In this document: piece after piece, positions 43,321 through 55,300 of the stretch
Layout of the letters: each line of letters opens with the position of its first letter
Position numbering within the stretch: the first letter of the stretch is position 1
Assembly (NCBI RefSeq): GCF_014930455.1
Contig: NZ_JAAIYO010000012.1
Coordinates: 1-64,000, forward strand
Origin: Corallococcus soli
GTDB lineage: Bacteria; Myxococcota; Myxococcia; Myxococcales; Myxococcaceae
Direction of reading: 5' to 3'
Length of the DNA: 64,000 nt
The notes under the pieces: model-generated
Told to the model about the DNA's origin: nothing
Databases searched by the model: none
Seen by the model: the letters and a program-made list of their open reading frames with translations, nothing else
Made by a program: the position numbers and the translations under genes

Positions 43321-46300
43321 AGCTCCGCCAGCTGCTCCACCGTGGGCGCCTGGAACAGCGCGGCCAGGGGCAGCTGCCGCTTCAGGCGCTCACGGATGAC
43401 GGACATGAGGCGCACGGCGAGGAGCGAGTGGCCACCCAGTTCGAAGAAGTGGCTCTTGATCCCGATGGGCTTGATGCCGAGCAGGTCCTCCCAGATGGAG
43501 GCCAGCTCCTGCTCCAGGTGACTGCGGGGCGCTTCGTAGCTGCCGGCGAAGAGGGCCGCCTCGGGAGCCGGGAGCGCCTTGCGATCCACCTTGCCGCTGG
43601 TGGCGAGGGGGAGGGTGGCCAGCGGGACGTAGACGAAGGGCACCATGTAGTCGGGCAGCCGCTGCTTGAGGAACGCGCGCAGGGCGTTCGGCTCCAGCGC
43701 CGCGTCCGACACCACGTAGGCGACGAGGCGTTGGTCGCCCGGGACGTCCTCGCGGACCAGGACGGTGGCGTCCTGGATGTCCGGATGGCTTTGGAGGGCG
43801 ACCTCGATTTCACCCAGCTCGATGCGGAAGCCGCGCAGCTTCACCTGGAAGTCGATGCGGCCCAGGTACTCCAGGGTGCCGTCCTGCGTCCAACGGGCCT
43901 TGTCGCCCGTGCGGTACATGCGCTCGCCGGGCTCGGAGCCGAAGGGGTTCGGGACGAAGCGCTCGGCGGTGAGGTGCGGGCGGCCCAGGTAGCCTCGCGC
44001 CAGGCCTGCGCCCGCGATGAAGAGTTCACCGGCCACTCCTACCGGGACGGGGTGCAGGTTCGCGTCCAGCACGTAGGTGCGCGTGTTGGGCAGCGGGCCT
44101 CCCAGCGAGGGCTTCGTCCCCGGGCGGATTTCGCAGACGGTGGTCTCGACGGTGCACTCGGTGGGGCCGTAGCAGTTGAAGGTGCGCGTGGTTTCGGACG
44201 CGGCCAGCACGTTCCAGGTGGCCTCGTCGATGGCCTCGCCTCCAGGGGCCAGCAGGGTGGGCGCGCCCGCGCCCTCCAGCAGGCCCGCCTGGAGCAGCAG
44301 CCGCAGCAGGGACGGCGTGCTGTCCATGGCATCGACCCGGTACTTCCGCTGCCATGCCACCAGGGCCTCCGCGTCCTGACGCGTGGCCTCCGGGACGATG
44401 CACATGCAGTGGCCGTCGATGAGGTGGATCAACTGCTGCACGGAGGCGTCGAAGGTCAGCGGTGCGTTGACGCTCAGCCGCATGCCGGCGGGCACCCCCT
44501 GGTAGACGGTGCGCCGCAGGGCCCGTTGCAGGTTGAGCATCGCGCCGTACCGGATCATCGCGCCCTTGGGCGTGCCCGTGGAGCCGGACGTGTAGATGAC
44601 GTACGCGAGGTTCTCCGACGTCGCGATCGGCTCCAGATCGTGCTGGGGCAGCTTGGCCCAGGGGGCGTCCTTCGCATCCACGCGCACCACGGACACGCCC
44701 TCCGGCAGCCAGGAGGTGGAGAGGTGTTGCTGCGTGAGGACCACCGTCGCAGCGCAGTCCTGGAGCGCGAACGCGCGGCGCTGATCGGGCCAGGTCGGAT
44801 CCAGGGGGACGTAGGCTCCGCCGGCTTTGAAGACAGCAAGCAGGGCGATGAGCATGTCCACGGAGCGCTCGAAGCAGAGGACGACGCGGACCTCGGGGCT
44901 CACGCCCAGCGTGCGCAGGTGCCAGGCGAGCTGGTTGGCCTGGGCGTTGAGCTGCGCGAAGGAGAGGACCGTGTCCTCGAACTGCACGGCGGGCGCCTGA
45001 GGCGTGCGGGCGACCTGCTGCTCGAAGGCGACGGGGAAGGTGAGGTCTTGCGGAAGCTCCTCGCGGGTTTGGTTCCAGGCGTGGAGCAGCGTGTGCCGCT
45101 CGTCGGCCGTCAGCATCGGCAGCTCGGCGACCCGCGTGTCGGGCGTGGCCACCGCGGACTCGAGCAACACCTGGAGGTGCTTCACGAGCCTCTGGATCGT
45201 CTCTTCCCGGAAGAGGTCGGCGCCGTAGGTGATGGAGCCCCGGAGACCTTCCGGTGACGTGGCGAAGGCGAACGTGAGATCGAACTTCGCGGCGTGGCCC
45301 CCTACCTCCACGGGGTGGAGCGACAGTGCCCCCTGCACCGTGGCAGGACTCGACGCGGGCGTGTTCTGCACAACGAGCATCGCCTGGAAGAGCGGCGTGC
45401 GGCTCAGGTCCCGTCGCGTTTGCAGCTCCTCGACGAGCTTCTCGAACGGGACGTCCTGATGGGCCTGGGCGCCCAGGGTCGTCTCCTTCGCCCGTGCCAG
45501 CAGTTGGCGGAAGGTGGGCGCGTCGTCCAGGCGGGCTCGCAGCGCCAGCGTGTTGACGAAGAAGCCGATGAGGCCTTCCAGCTCCGCGAATCGGCGGCCC
45601 GCGATGGGCGTGCCGATGACGACGTCATCCTGGCCGGAGTAGCGCGCGAGCAGGGCCTGCGTGGAGGCCAGCAGGACCATGAAGAGGGTGGCTCCCTCCT
45701 GCTGGCCCAGGGACTCCAGCGCTTGGCTCACCGATACGGGCAGGCGGAAGTGGACAGAGCCTCCGCGCATGGACTGCACGGGCGGACGCGGGAAGTCCGT
45801 GGGCAGCTCCAGCGTGTGCGGTGCACCCAGGAGCTGCTGCTTCCACCACGCCACCTGGCGCGCCAGCACGTCGCCCTGCAACCACGAGCGCTGCCACACG
45901 GCGTAGTCGGCGTACTGGACGGGCAGCTCGGGCAGTGGCGAGGGGCGGCCCTGACGGAAGGCTTCGTAGAGCGCGACGACTTCGCGCACCAGCACCTCGC
46001 TGGACCACCCGTCGGAGATGACGTGGTGCAGGTTGAGGAGCAGGACGTGCTGCTGCACGGACAGCCGCAGCAGGCTTGCCCGCAGGAGCGGCCCGCGAGC
46101 GAGATCGAACGGCGTTCCTGCTTCTTCCAGCGCCAGGCGCCGGGCTTCGGCTTCCGGGGCCTTGTGCGCGGCCAGGTCGACCACCGGCAGATGGAAGGCC
46201 GTCGGCGGATGGATGTGCTGCACCGGCGTGCCGCCTTCTTCATGCAGGGTGGTGCGCAGGGCTTCGTGACGGCTCACCAGCTCCGTGAAGGCCAGCTCCA

Positions 46301-49300
46301 GCGCGCCCACGTTCAAGGCTCCATCGAGCCGGAGCGCGGACGGGATGTTGTAGGCCGATCCTCCGGGCTGGAGCTGTTCGAGCAACCACAGCCGCTGCTG
46401 CGCGAAGGACAGGGGCAGGGAGGCGTTCGTCCTCGGCGTGGCGACGAGGGCGGGCAGGGCCTGGGTGCTGGGGGCCTGCTCCACGCGCAGGGCGAGCTGC
46501 TCCAGGGTGGGAGCCTCGAAGAGGGCTCGCAACGGCAGCTCCACTCCGAAGGCGGCGCGGACCCTCGACACCACCTGCGTGGCCAGCAGCGAGTGGCCTC
46601 CCAGCTCGAAGAAGTGATCCTGCCGACCGATGCGCTCGATGCGCAGCACCTGGGCCCAGAGTTCAGCGAGCTGCCGCTCCGTGGGTGTGCGCGGGGCGAC
46701 GTAGCGCTCGCGGTGCAGGGGGCTGGCTTCCGGCGCGGGGAGGGCCTTGCGGTCCACCTTGCCGTTGGCCGTCAGCGGGAGGGTGGCCAACGTGACGAAG
46801 GTCGCCGGCACCATGTAGTCGGGCAGCCGCTGCTTGAGGAACGCGCGCAGGGCGTTCGGCTCCAGCGCGACGTTCGGCCCTGGCGCCGCGTTCGGACCCG
46901 GGGGCGTGGTCGGACTCGGCGCCGCGCTCGGCACCACATAGGCGACGAGGCGTTGGTCGCCCGGGACGTCTTCGCGGACCAGGACGGTGGCGTCCTGAAT
47001 GTCCGGATGGCCCTGGAGGGCGACCTCGATTTCACCCAGCTCGATGCGGAAGCCGCGCAGCTTCACCTGGAAGTCGATGCGGCCCAGGTACTCCAGGGTG
47101 CCGTCCTGCGTCCAACGGGCCTTGTCGCCCGTGCGGTACATGCGCTCGCCGGGCTCGGTGCCGAAGGGGTTCGGGACGAAGCGCTCGGCGGTGAGGTGCG
47201 GGCGGCCCAGGTAGCCTCGCGCCAGGCCCGCGCCCGCGATGAAGAGTTCACCGGCCACGCCGACCGGGACGGGGTGCAGGTTCGCGTCCAGCACGTAGGT
47301 GCGCGTGTTGAGCAGCGGTCCGCCCAACGTGGGCTTCGTGCCCTTGCGGAGCGCGAAGGTGGTGGCGTCGACGGTGCACTCGGTGGGGCCGTAGACGTTG
47401 AAGCTGCGCGTGGTTTCGGACGCGGCCAGCACGTTCCAGGTGGCCTCGTCGATGGCCTCACCACCGGGGACCAGCAGCGTGGGCGCGCCCGCGCCTTCCA
47501 GCAGGCCCGCCTGGAGCAGCAGCCGCAGCAGGGACGGCGTGCAGTCGATGGCCTGGACGTGGTGCCGTCGCTGCCATGCCACCAGGGCTTCCGCATCCTG
47601 GCGCGTGGCCTCCGGGACGATGCACAGGCAGCGGCCGTCGAGCAGTTGGACGAGCTGCTGTACGGAGGCGTCGAAGGCCAGCGGCGCGTTGAGGCTGACG
47701 CGCGTACCCGTGGACAGCCCCTGGTAGACGGTGCGCCGCAGGGCTGCGTGCAGGTTGAGAACCGCGCCGTGCCGCACCATCACGCCCTTGGGCGTGCCCG
47801 TGGAGCCTGAGGTGTAGATGACGTACGCGAGGTCTTCCGACGTCGCGCTCGGCTCCAGGTCGTGCTTGGGGAGCGTGGCCCAGGGGGCGTCCTTCACGTC
47901 CACGTGCACCACGGACATGCCCTCCGGCAGCCAGGAGGTGGCGAGGTGTTGCTGCGTGAGGACCACCGTCGCCGCGCAATCCTGGATGGCGAAGGCGCGA
48001 CGCTGCTCGGGCCATGCCGGGTCCAGCGGGACGTAGGCGCCGCCAGCCTTCAGGACGGACAGGAGGGCGACGAGCATGTCGAGGGAGCGCTCGAAGCAGA
48101 GGGCGACGCGGGACTCGGGGCCCACGCCCAGCGTGCGCAGGTGGCGAGCGAGCTGGTTGGCCTGGGCGTTGAGCTGCTCGAAGGAGAGCACCGTGTCCTC
48201 GAAGGACACCGCGGGTGCTTGCGGCGTGCGGGCGGCCTGCTGTTCAAAGGCGGCGGAGAACGTGAGGCCTTGCGGCAGCGCTTCGTGGGTTTCGTTCCAG
48301 CCGTGGAGCAGTTGCTGGCGCTCGTAGGGCGTCAGCATCGTCAGCTCGGAGAGGCGCAGGTCGGGCTGGGAGGTGATGGCCTCCAGAAGCACCTGGAAGT
48401 GCCGGGCCATGCGACTGGCGGTGGCCGGGGTGAGCAGGTCGACGCTGTACTGGAGCGTGCCGAGGAGGCCCTCCGGCGTCTCGTTCACGTCGAGGGAGAG
48501 CTCGAACTTGGCCAGGCCCTCCGCGTCGTCCCCGAGCGGGTGCAGGGACAGCGAGGGCAGGGCGAGCGCCTGCACCGGCACGTTCTGCATCGCGAAGAAC
48601 GCCTGGAAGAGGGCGGAGCGGCTCAGGTCGCGCTGCGGCTGAAGCTCCTCGACGAGCTTCTCGAAGGGGACGTCCTGGTGCTCGAAGGCTCCCAGGGTGG
48701 ACTCGCGCACCTGGGCGAGCCACTGCCGGAAGGTGCTCGCTCCGTCCACCCGGGCGCGCAGCACCAGCGTGTTGACGAAGAAGCCGATGAGGCCCTCCGT
48801 CTCCGCGTGACGGCGTCCCGCGATGGGCGTTCCGACGAGGAGGTCATCCTGGCCGCTGTAGCGCGACAGCAGGAGCTGCCACGCGGAGAGCAGCAACATG
48901 AAGGACGTGGCGCCCTCGCGCTGGGCCAGGGATTCGACGGCCCGGCTCAGCTCGGAGGACAGGCGCAGTGGCACCCGGGCGCCCCGGTTGGAGGGGACGG
49001 CAGGACGGGGGAAGTCCGTGGGCAGCGCCAACTGCGTGGGGGCTCCCGCGAGCTGCTGCTTCCACCACGCCACCTGGCGCGCGAGCACGTCGCCTGAGAG
49101 CCACTGGCGCTGCCACACGGCGTAGTCGGCGTACTGGACGGACAGCTCGGGCAGGGGCGAGGGGCGGCCCTGACGGAAGGCCTCGTAGAGCGCGGCCACT
49201 TCGCGCACCAGCACCCCGCTGGACCAGCCGTCGGAGATGACGTGGTGCAGGTTGAGGAGCAGCGCGTGCTGCCGCTCGGACAGCCGCAGGAGGCTTGCTC

Positions 49301-52300
49301 GCAGGAGCGGTCCGCTGGCGAGATTGAACGGACGCGCTGCATCCGCGTGGGCCAGACGGCGGGCCTCGGCTTCGGGAGCCTCGTGCGCACTCAGGTCGAC
49401 CACCGGCAACTGGAAGGCCGTCGGCGAATGGATGCGCTGCATGGGCGTGCCGCCCTCATCCACCAGGGTGGTGCGCAGGGCTTCATGACGGCGCACCAGC
49501 TCCGTGAAGGCCTGCTCCAAAGCGGCAGCGTCCAGGGTGCCTTCCAGCCGGAGCGCGAAGGGCATGTTGTAGGACGCGTCCCCGGGCTGGAGCTGGGCGA
49601 GGAACCAGAGGCGCTGCTGCGCGAAGGACAGCGGCAGGCCCGCGTCCGTCCTCGGCGTGGGCCGTAGGGCGGGCAGCGCGGCCGTGTGTCCCGACTGATC
49701 GAGGCGCTGGGCGAGCTGCTCCAGGGTCGGAGCCTCGAAGAGGGCTCTCAGCGGCAGCTCCACGCCGAAGGTGGCGCGGACGCGGGCCACCACCTGCGTG
49801 GCCAGCAGCGAGTGGCCCCCCAGCTCGAAGAAGTGGTCCTCGCTGCCCACGCGCTCGACGCGGAGCACTTCGGACCAGAGCGCGGCGAGCTGCCGCTCCG
49901 TGGGCGTGCGCGGGGCGACGTAGCGGTCGCGCTGCGTGGCGCTGGCTTCCGGCGCGGGCAGGGCCTTGCGGTCCACCTTGCCGTTGGGCGTGAGGGGGAA
50001 GGCGTCCAGCGGCACGTAGACGGCGGGCACCATGTACTCGGGCAGCTTCTGCTGGAGGTGGGCGCGCAGCTCGCTCGGGTGGGCGTTGGCGCCGACGACG
50101 TAGGCGACGAGGCGCGGGTCCCCGGTGGGGGAGTCGCGCCGGGCCAGGACGAGGGCCTGCTGGACGGACGGGTGCTGGCGCAGGGTGGCTTCGATTTCAC
50201 CCAGCTCGATGCGGAAGCCGCGCAGCTTCACCATGAAGTCGGTGCGGCCCAGGTACTCCAACTGTGCATCCGCGCGACGGCGCACGAGGTCGCCGGTGCG
50301 GTACATGCGGGCGCCCGGCGTGGGGCTGAAGGGGTCCGGGACGAAGCGCTCGGCCGTCAGCGCCGGACGGTTCAGGTAGCCCCGCGCGAGCCCCGCGCCC
50401 GCGAGGAACAGCTCCCCGGGAACACCGGGCGGCTGCAACTGGAGCCGGGCGTCGAGGACGTAGGCGTGGGTCTCCGGCAACGGCCGGCCGATGGTGGGCT
50501 CACCGGCACCCGCGGGCACCTCCAGGAACGTGGAGTAGGTGGTGTCCTCGGTGGGGCCGTAGAGGTTGAAGACGCGCTGGACGGAGCCCGTGGCGTGGAG
50601 CGCCCGAGCCAGGGTGCCGGGCAGCGGCTCTCCGGCCAGGTTGACGGTGCGGACCGAGGCGGGGATCGCCCCCGCGCGCAGCAGCTCCGCCATGGCGGAG
50701 GGCACGGTGTTGACGAGCGTCACCTCATCGCGCGCCGGCAGCGAGGCCAGCGCGAGGACGTTGTCCGCCAGGAGCACGGTGCCGCCACAACACAGCGGCG
50801 CGAACAGCTCGAAGACGGACAGGTCGAAGCAGACGGAGGTCGCCGCCAGCGTGCCGGCGAGCTGCGCGGGTGAGAAGACGCGGCAGGCCCAGTCGAGGAA
50901 GGCGGACGCGTTCGCGTGGCTCAGCGCCACGCCCTTGGGCGTGCCGGTGGAGCCCGACGTGTAGATGACGTACGCGAGCGCGTCGTTGGGAACCTCCACG
51001 CCGGGAGGCGTGCGAGAGCGTGAGGCCAGGGCCTCCTTCTCGGTGTCCAGGCACAGCACGGCCCGCGGAGCGTTGGCGGGGCCCAGCAGGTCCACCTGGG
51101 ACTGGAGCGTCACCAGCAGCGAAGCCCCCGAGTCCGCGAGCATGCCCTCCAGCCGCTGCCTCGGGTAGGCCGGATCCAGGGGCACGTAGGCGCCGCCCGC
51201 CTTGAGGACGGCCAGGAGCGTCACCAGCAAGTCCTCGGTGCGAGGCAGCAGGACGGCGACGCGGACCTCAGGACCTACGCCCCGGGCGCGCAGGGCATGC
51301 GCCAACTGGTTGGCGCGCAGGTCGAGCGACGCGTAGCCCAGGCGCTGGTCCCCGACGATGAGGGCGGTGGCTTCGGGGGTGCGGAGCGCCTGTGCTTCGA
51401 TGCGCTGGTGGAGCGGGGCGCGGCGCAGGGGCGGGGCGTCGGCGTCCCACGCGGTGAGCAGTTGTTCGCGCTCCCCGGTGCTCAGCAGGGGCAGCTCCTG
51501 GAGCGGGGCTTCCGGATGGGCCAGTGCGCTTTCCAGCAGCCGCTGGAAGTGGCTGGCGAGCCGGCGGATGCTGTCCTCACGGAAGAGGTCGGTGCTGTAC
51601 GTGATGGAGCCGGACAGCCCTTCGGGTGAGGCGGAGAAGGCGAAGGTCAGGTCGAACTTCGCGGTGACCTGCTCGACTTCGACGGGCTCGAAGGAGAGCT
51701 GGGACGTCTGGGGGGCGCGGTCGGTCGCGTTCTGGACCAGGAGCATCGCCTGGAAGAGAGGCGTGCGGCTCAGGTCGCGCCGAGGGCGCAGCTCCTCGAC
51801 GAGCTTCTCGAAGGGGACGTCCTGGTGCGAGTGGGCCTCCAGGGTGGTCTCCCGCACCTGCGCCAGGAGCTGCCGGAACGACGCCGCGTCCCCCGGGCGG
51901 GCCCGCAGGGCCAGCGTGTTGACGAAGAGGCCGATGAGCCCTTCCAGCTCCGCGAAGCGCCGGCCCGCGATGGGCGTGCCGATGACGACGTCGCCCTGAC
52001 CGGTGTGGCGTGACAACACCGCGGAGGTCGCCGCCAGCAGTCCCATGAACAGGGTGGCGCCCTCCTGCTGGCTGAAGCCTTCCAACGTCCGCAGCAGCGA
52101 CGCGGGGAGGCGGAAGTCCACCGGGGCCCCGCGCGTGGATGGGACGGGAGGACGCGCGAAGTCCGTGGACAGCTCCAGGTGCGCCGGTGCATCGGCCAGG
52201 TGCTGACGCCACCAGGCGACCTGACGCTCCAGCACGTCACCGTGCAGCCACGAGCGCTGCCACGCGGCATGGTCGGCGTACTGCACCGGCAGCGCGGGCA

Positions 52301-55300
52301 GGGCCGTGGGCGTGCCGTCGTGGAAGCCCTGGTAGAGCGCGGCCACCTCGCGCACCAGCACGCCGGTGGACTCGCCGTCGGAGATGATGTGGTGCAGCGT
52401 CAGCAGCAGCACGTGCTGGGCCTCACCCAGCCGCAGCAGGTGGGCCCGCAGCAGCGGTCCGGTGGCGAGGTCGAAGGGGCGCGCGGCCTCCTCACCTGCG
52501 AGGCGTCGTGCTTCGGCTCCCGGATTGGCGGAGCCCGTCAGGTCCGTGTGGTGCAGGTGGAAGGACGCGGGCGGGTGGATGTGCTGTACGGGCACGCCCT
52601 CATGCTGCGCGATGGTGGTGCGCAGGGCTTCGTGCCGGTGCACCAGCGCTTCGAAGGCGCGCTCCAGTGCCGTCGCATCCAGGGCGCCGTGGATCCGCAG
52701 CGCCACGGGGATGTTGTACGCGGACGAGCCCGGTTGGAGCTGGTCAAGGAACCACATCCGCTGCTGGGCGAAGGAGAGGGGCGGCGGCGCGCCCGTGCGC
52801 GGGACGGGCACGAACGGGGGCAGGTCCCTGGCGCGGCCCGCGTGCTCGATGCGCGCGGCGAGCCTCCGCAGCGTGGGCTCCTCGAAGAGGGCGCGCACGG
52901 GCAATTCCACGTCGAAGGCCGCGCGGATCCGGGCGATCACCCGCGTGGCCAGCAGGGAGTGGCCGCCCAGGGCGAAGAAGTCATCCCGCGCGCCGACGGT
53001 GGGCACGCTCAGCACGTCGGACCAGAGGGCCGCGAGCTTCTGCTCGGTCCCGGGACGGGGGGCTTCGTGGGCGTGCGCCTGGGCTTCGGGCACGGGCAGC
53101 GACTTGCGGTCCACCTTGCCGTTGGACGTCAGGGGCAGGGCGTCCAGCATCACGTAGGCGGCGGGCGCCATGGACTCGGGCAGCGTCTGCTGGAGGTGGG
53201 CGCGCAGCTCGGCGGCGTCGGGCGCGTGGGTGCTCGGGACGACGTAGGCGACGAGCCGCGCGTTGCCCGGCACGTCCTCGCGCACCAGGACGAGCGCCTG
53301 GGCGACGGCGGGGTGCTGGCGCAGCAGGGCTTCGATTTCACCCAACTCGATGCGCAGGCCGCGCAGCTTCACCTGGAAGTCGATGCGGCCCAGGTATTCG
53401 AGCGTGCCGTCCTCGCTCCAGCGCGCCTTGTCGCCCGTGCGGTACATGCGCTCGCCGGCAGTGGTGGCGAAGGGGTTCGGGACGAAGCGCTCGGCGGTGC
53501 GGGCGGGCTGGCCCAGGTAGCCGCGCGCCAGGCCCGCTCCCGCGATGAAGAGCTCACCGGCGACACCGACGGGCACCGGTTGCTGGTGCGCATCCAGCAC
53601 GTACGTGCGCACGTTGAGCAGCGGCCCACCCAGCGTGGGGCGCGTCGCCGGACGGACGGCGAAGGCGGTGGCGTCCACCGTGCACTCGGTGGGGCCATAG
53701 ACGTTGAAGGTGCGCGTCCGCGTGGAGGCCGCGAGCGTCGTCCACGTCGTCTCATCCAGGGCTTCACCGCCGGGCACGATCAGGGCCGGGGCGAGGTCAC
53801 CGTCCAGCAGGCCCGCCTGGAGCAGCAGCCGCAGCAGGGACGGCGTGCAGTCCAGCACGTCCACGCGGAGCCCGCGCACCCACGGCACCATGGCCTCCGC
53901 GTCCTGACGGATGGCGTCCGGGACGATGCACAGGCAGTGGCCGTCCAGCAGTTGCACGACCTGCTTGACGGAGCCGTCGAAGGCCAGCGGCGCGTTGACG
54001 CTGACCCGCAGGCCGGAAGGCTGCGCTTCGTAGACGGTCCGCTTCAGCGCCGCATGCAGGTTGAGCACCGAGCGGTGCTGCACCATCACGCCCTTGGGCG
54101 TGCCCGTGGAGCCCGAGGTGTAGATGACGTAGGCCAGATTCTCGGGGCCAGCCCACGGCGCCGGGTCGTGCGTCGGCTCCGAGGCCAGGTGCTCACCGGT
54201 TGCGTCCAGGCACGGCGTCTGGAGGCCCGAAGCCTCCAGCTCCGCCGCCAGCCGCTGGGGGGCGAGGACGACGCAGGCCGCGCTGTCCTGGATGGCGAAG
54301 GTCCTGCGCTGGACCGGCCAGGCGGGATCCAGGGGCACGTAGGCGCCGCCGGCCTTGAGGACACCGAGCAGCGCGACGACCATCTCCACGGACCGCTCGA
54401 AGCAGAGCGCGACGCGCACCTCCGGCCCGACACCCCGGGCTCGCAGCGCGTGGGCGAGCTGATTCGACCGGGCGTTGAGCTGGGTGAAGGTCAGGGCTTC
54501 GTTCTCGTAGCGGACCGCGGGGGCGCCGGGCGTGCGCGCCACCTGCTGCTCGAAGAGGCCGTGGAAGGTGCTTTCGCGCACCGGCTCCCGGGCGGTGTCG
54601 TTCCAGTCCACGAGCATCCGCTGGCGCTCCTCGGCCGTCAGCAGCGGCAGGTCGTGGAGGGGCCGCTCGGGCTTTGCGACCAGGGACTCCAGCAGCACCT
54701 GGAAGTGCCGCGCGATGCCGGTGGCCGTGGCCCTGGAGATCCGCGCGGCGCGGTACTGGAGCACGCCCTGGAGGCCGTCCGGCGTGTCGCTCAGGTTGAG
54801 GGAGAGCTCGAACTTGCTGGGGGCCGCGAGCTCCTCCCCGAAGGGACGGAGCGTCAGGGAGGGCAGGGTGAGCGCCTCCACCGGCAGGTTCTGCAACACG
54901 AAGAACGCCTGGAACAGGGGCGTGCGATCCAGGTCGCGTTCGGGATGCAGCTCCTCGACGAGCTTCTCGAACGGGACGTCCTGGTGCTCGAAGGCGCCCA
55001 GCGTGCCTTCGCGCACCTGGGCCAGCAGCTCCCGGAACGAAGCCGCCGCGCCGGGCCGCGCGCGCAGCACCAACGTGTTGACGAAGAAGCCGATGAGGCC
55101 TTCGAGCTCCGAGAAGCGCCGGCCCGCGATGGGCGTGCCCACCAGCAGGTCGTCCTGCCCGGTGTAGCGCGAGAGCAGGAGCTGGTACGCGGCCAGCAGG
55201 ACCATGAACGGCGTGGCCCCTTCCTTCCGGGCCAATGCGTCGACGGCGTGGCCCAGCTCCCGGGGCAGGCTCAACGGGATGCGCGCTGCCTGCGCGGTCG

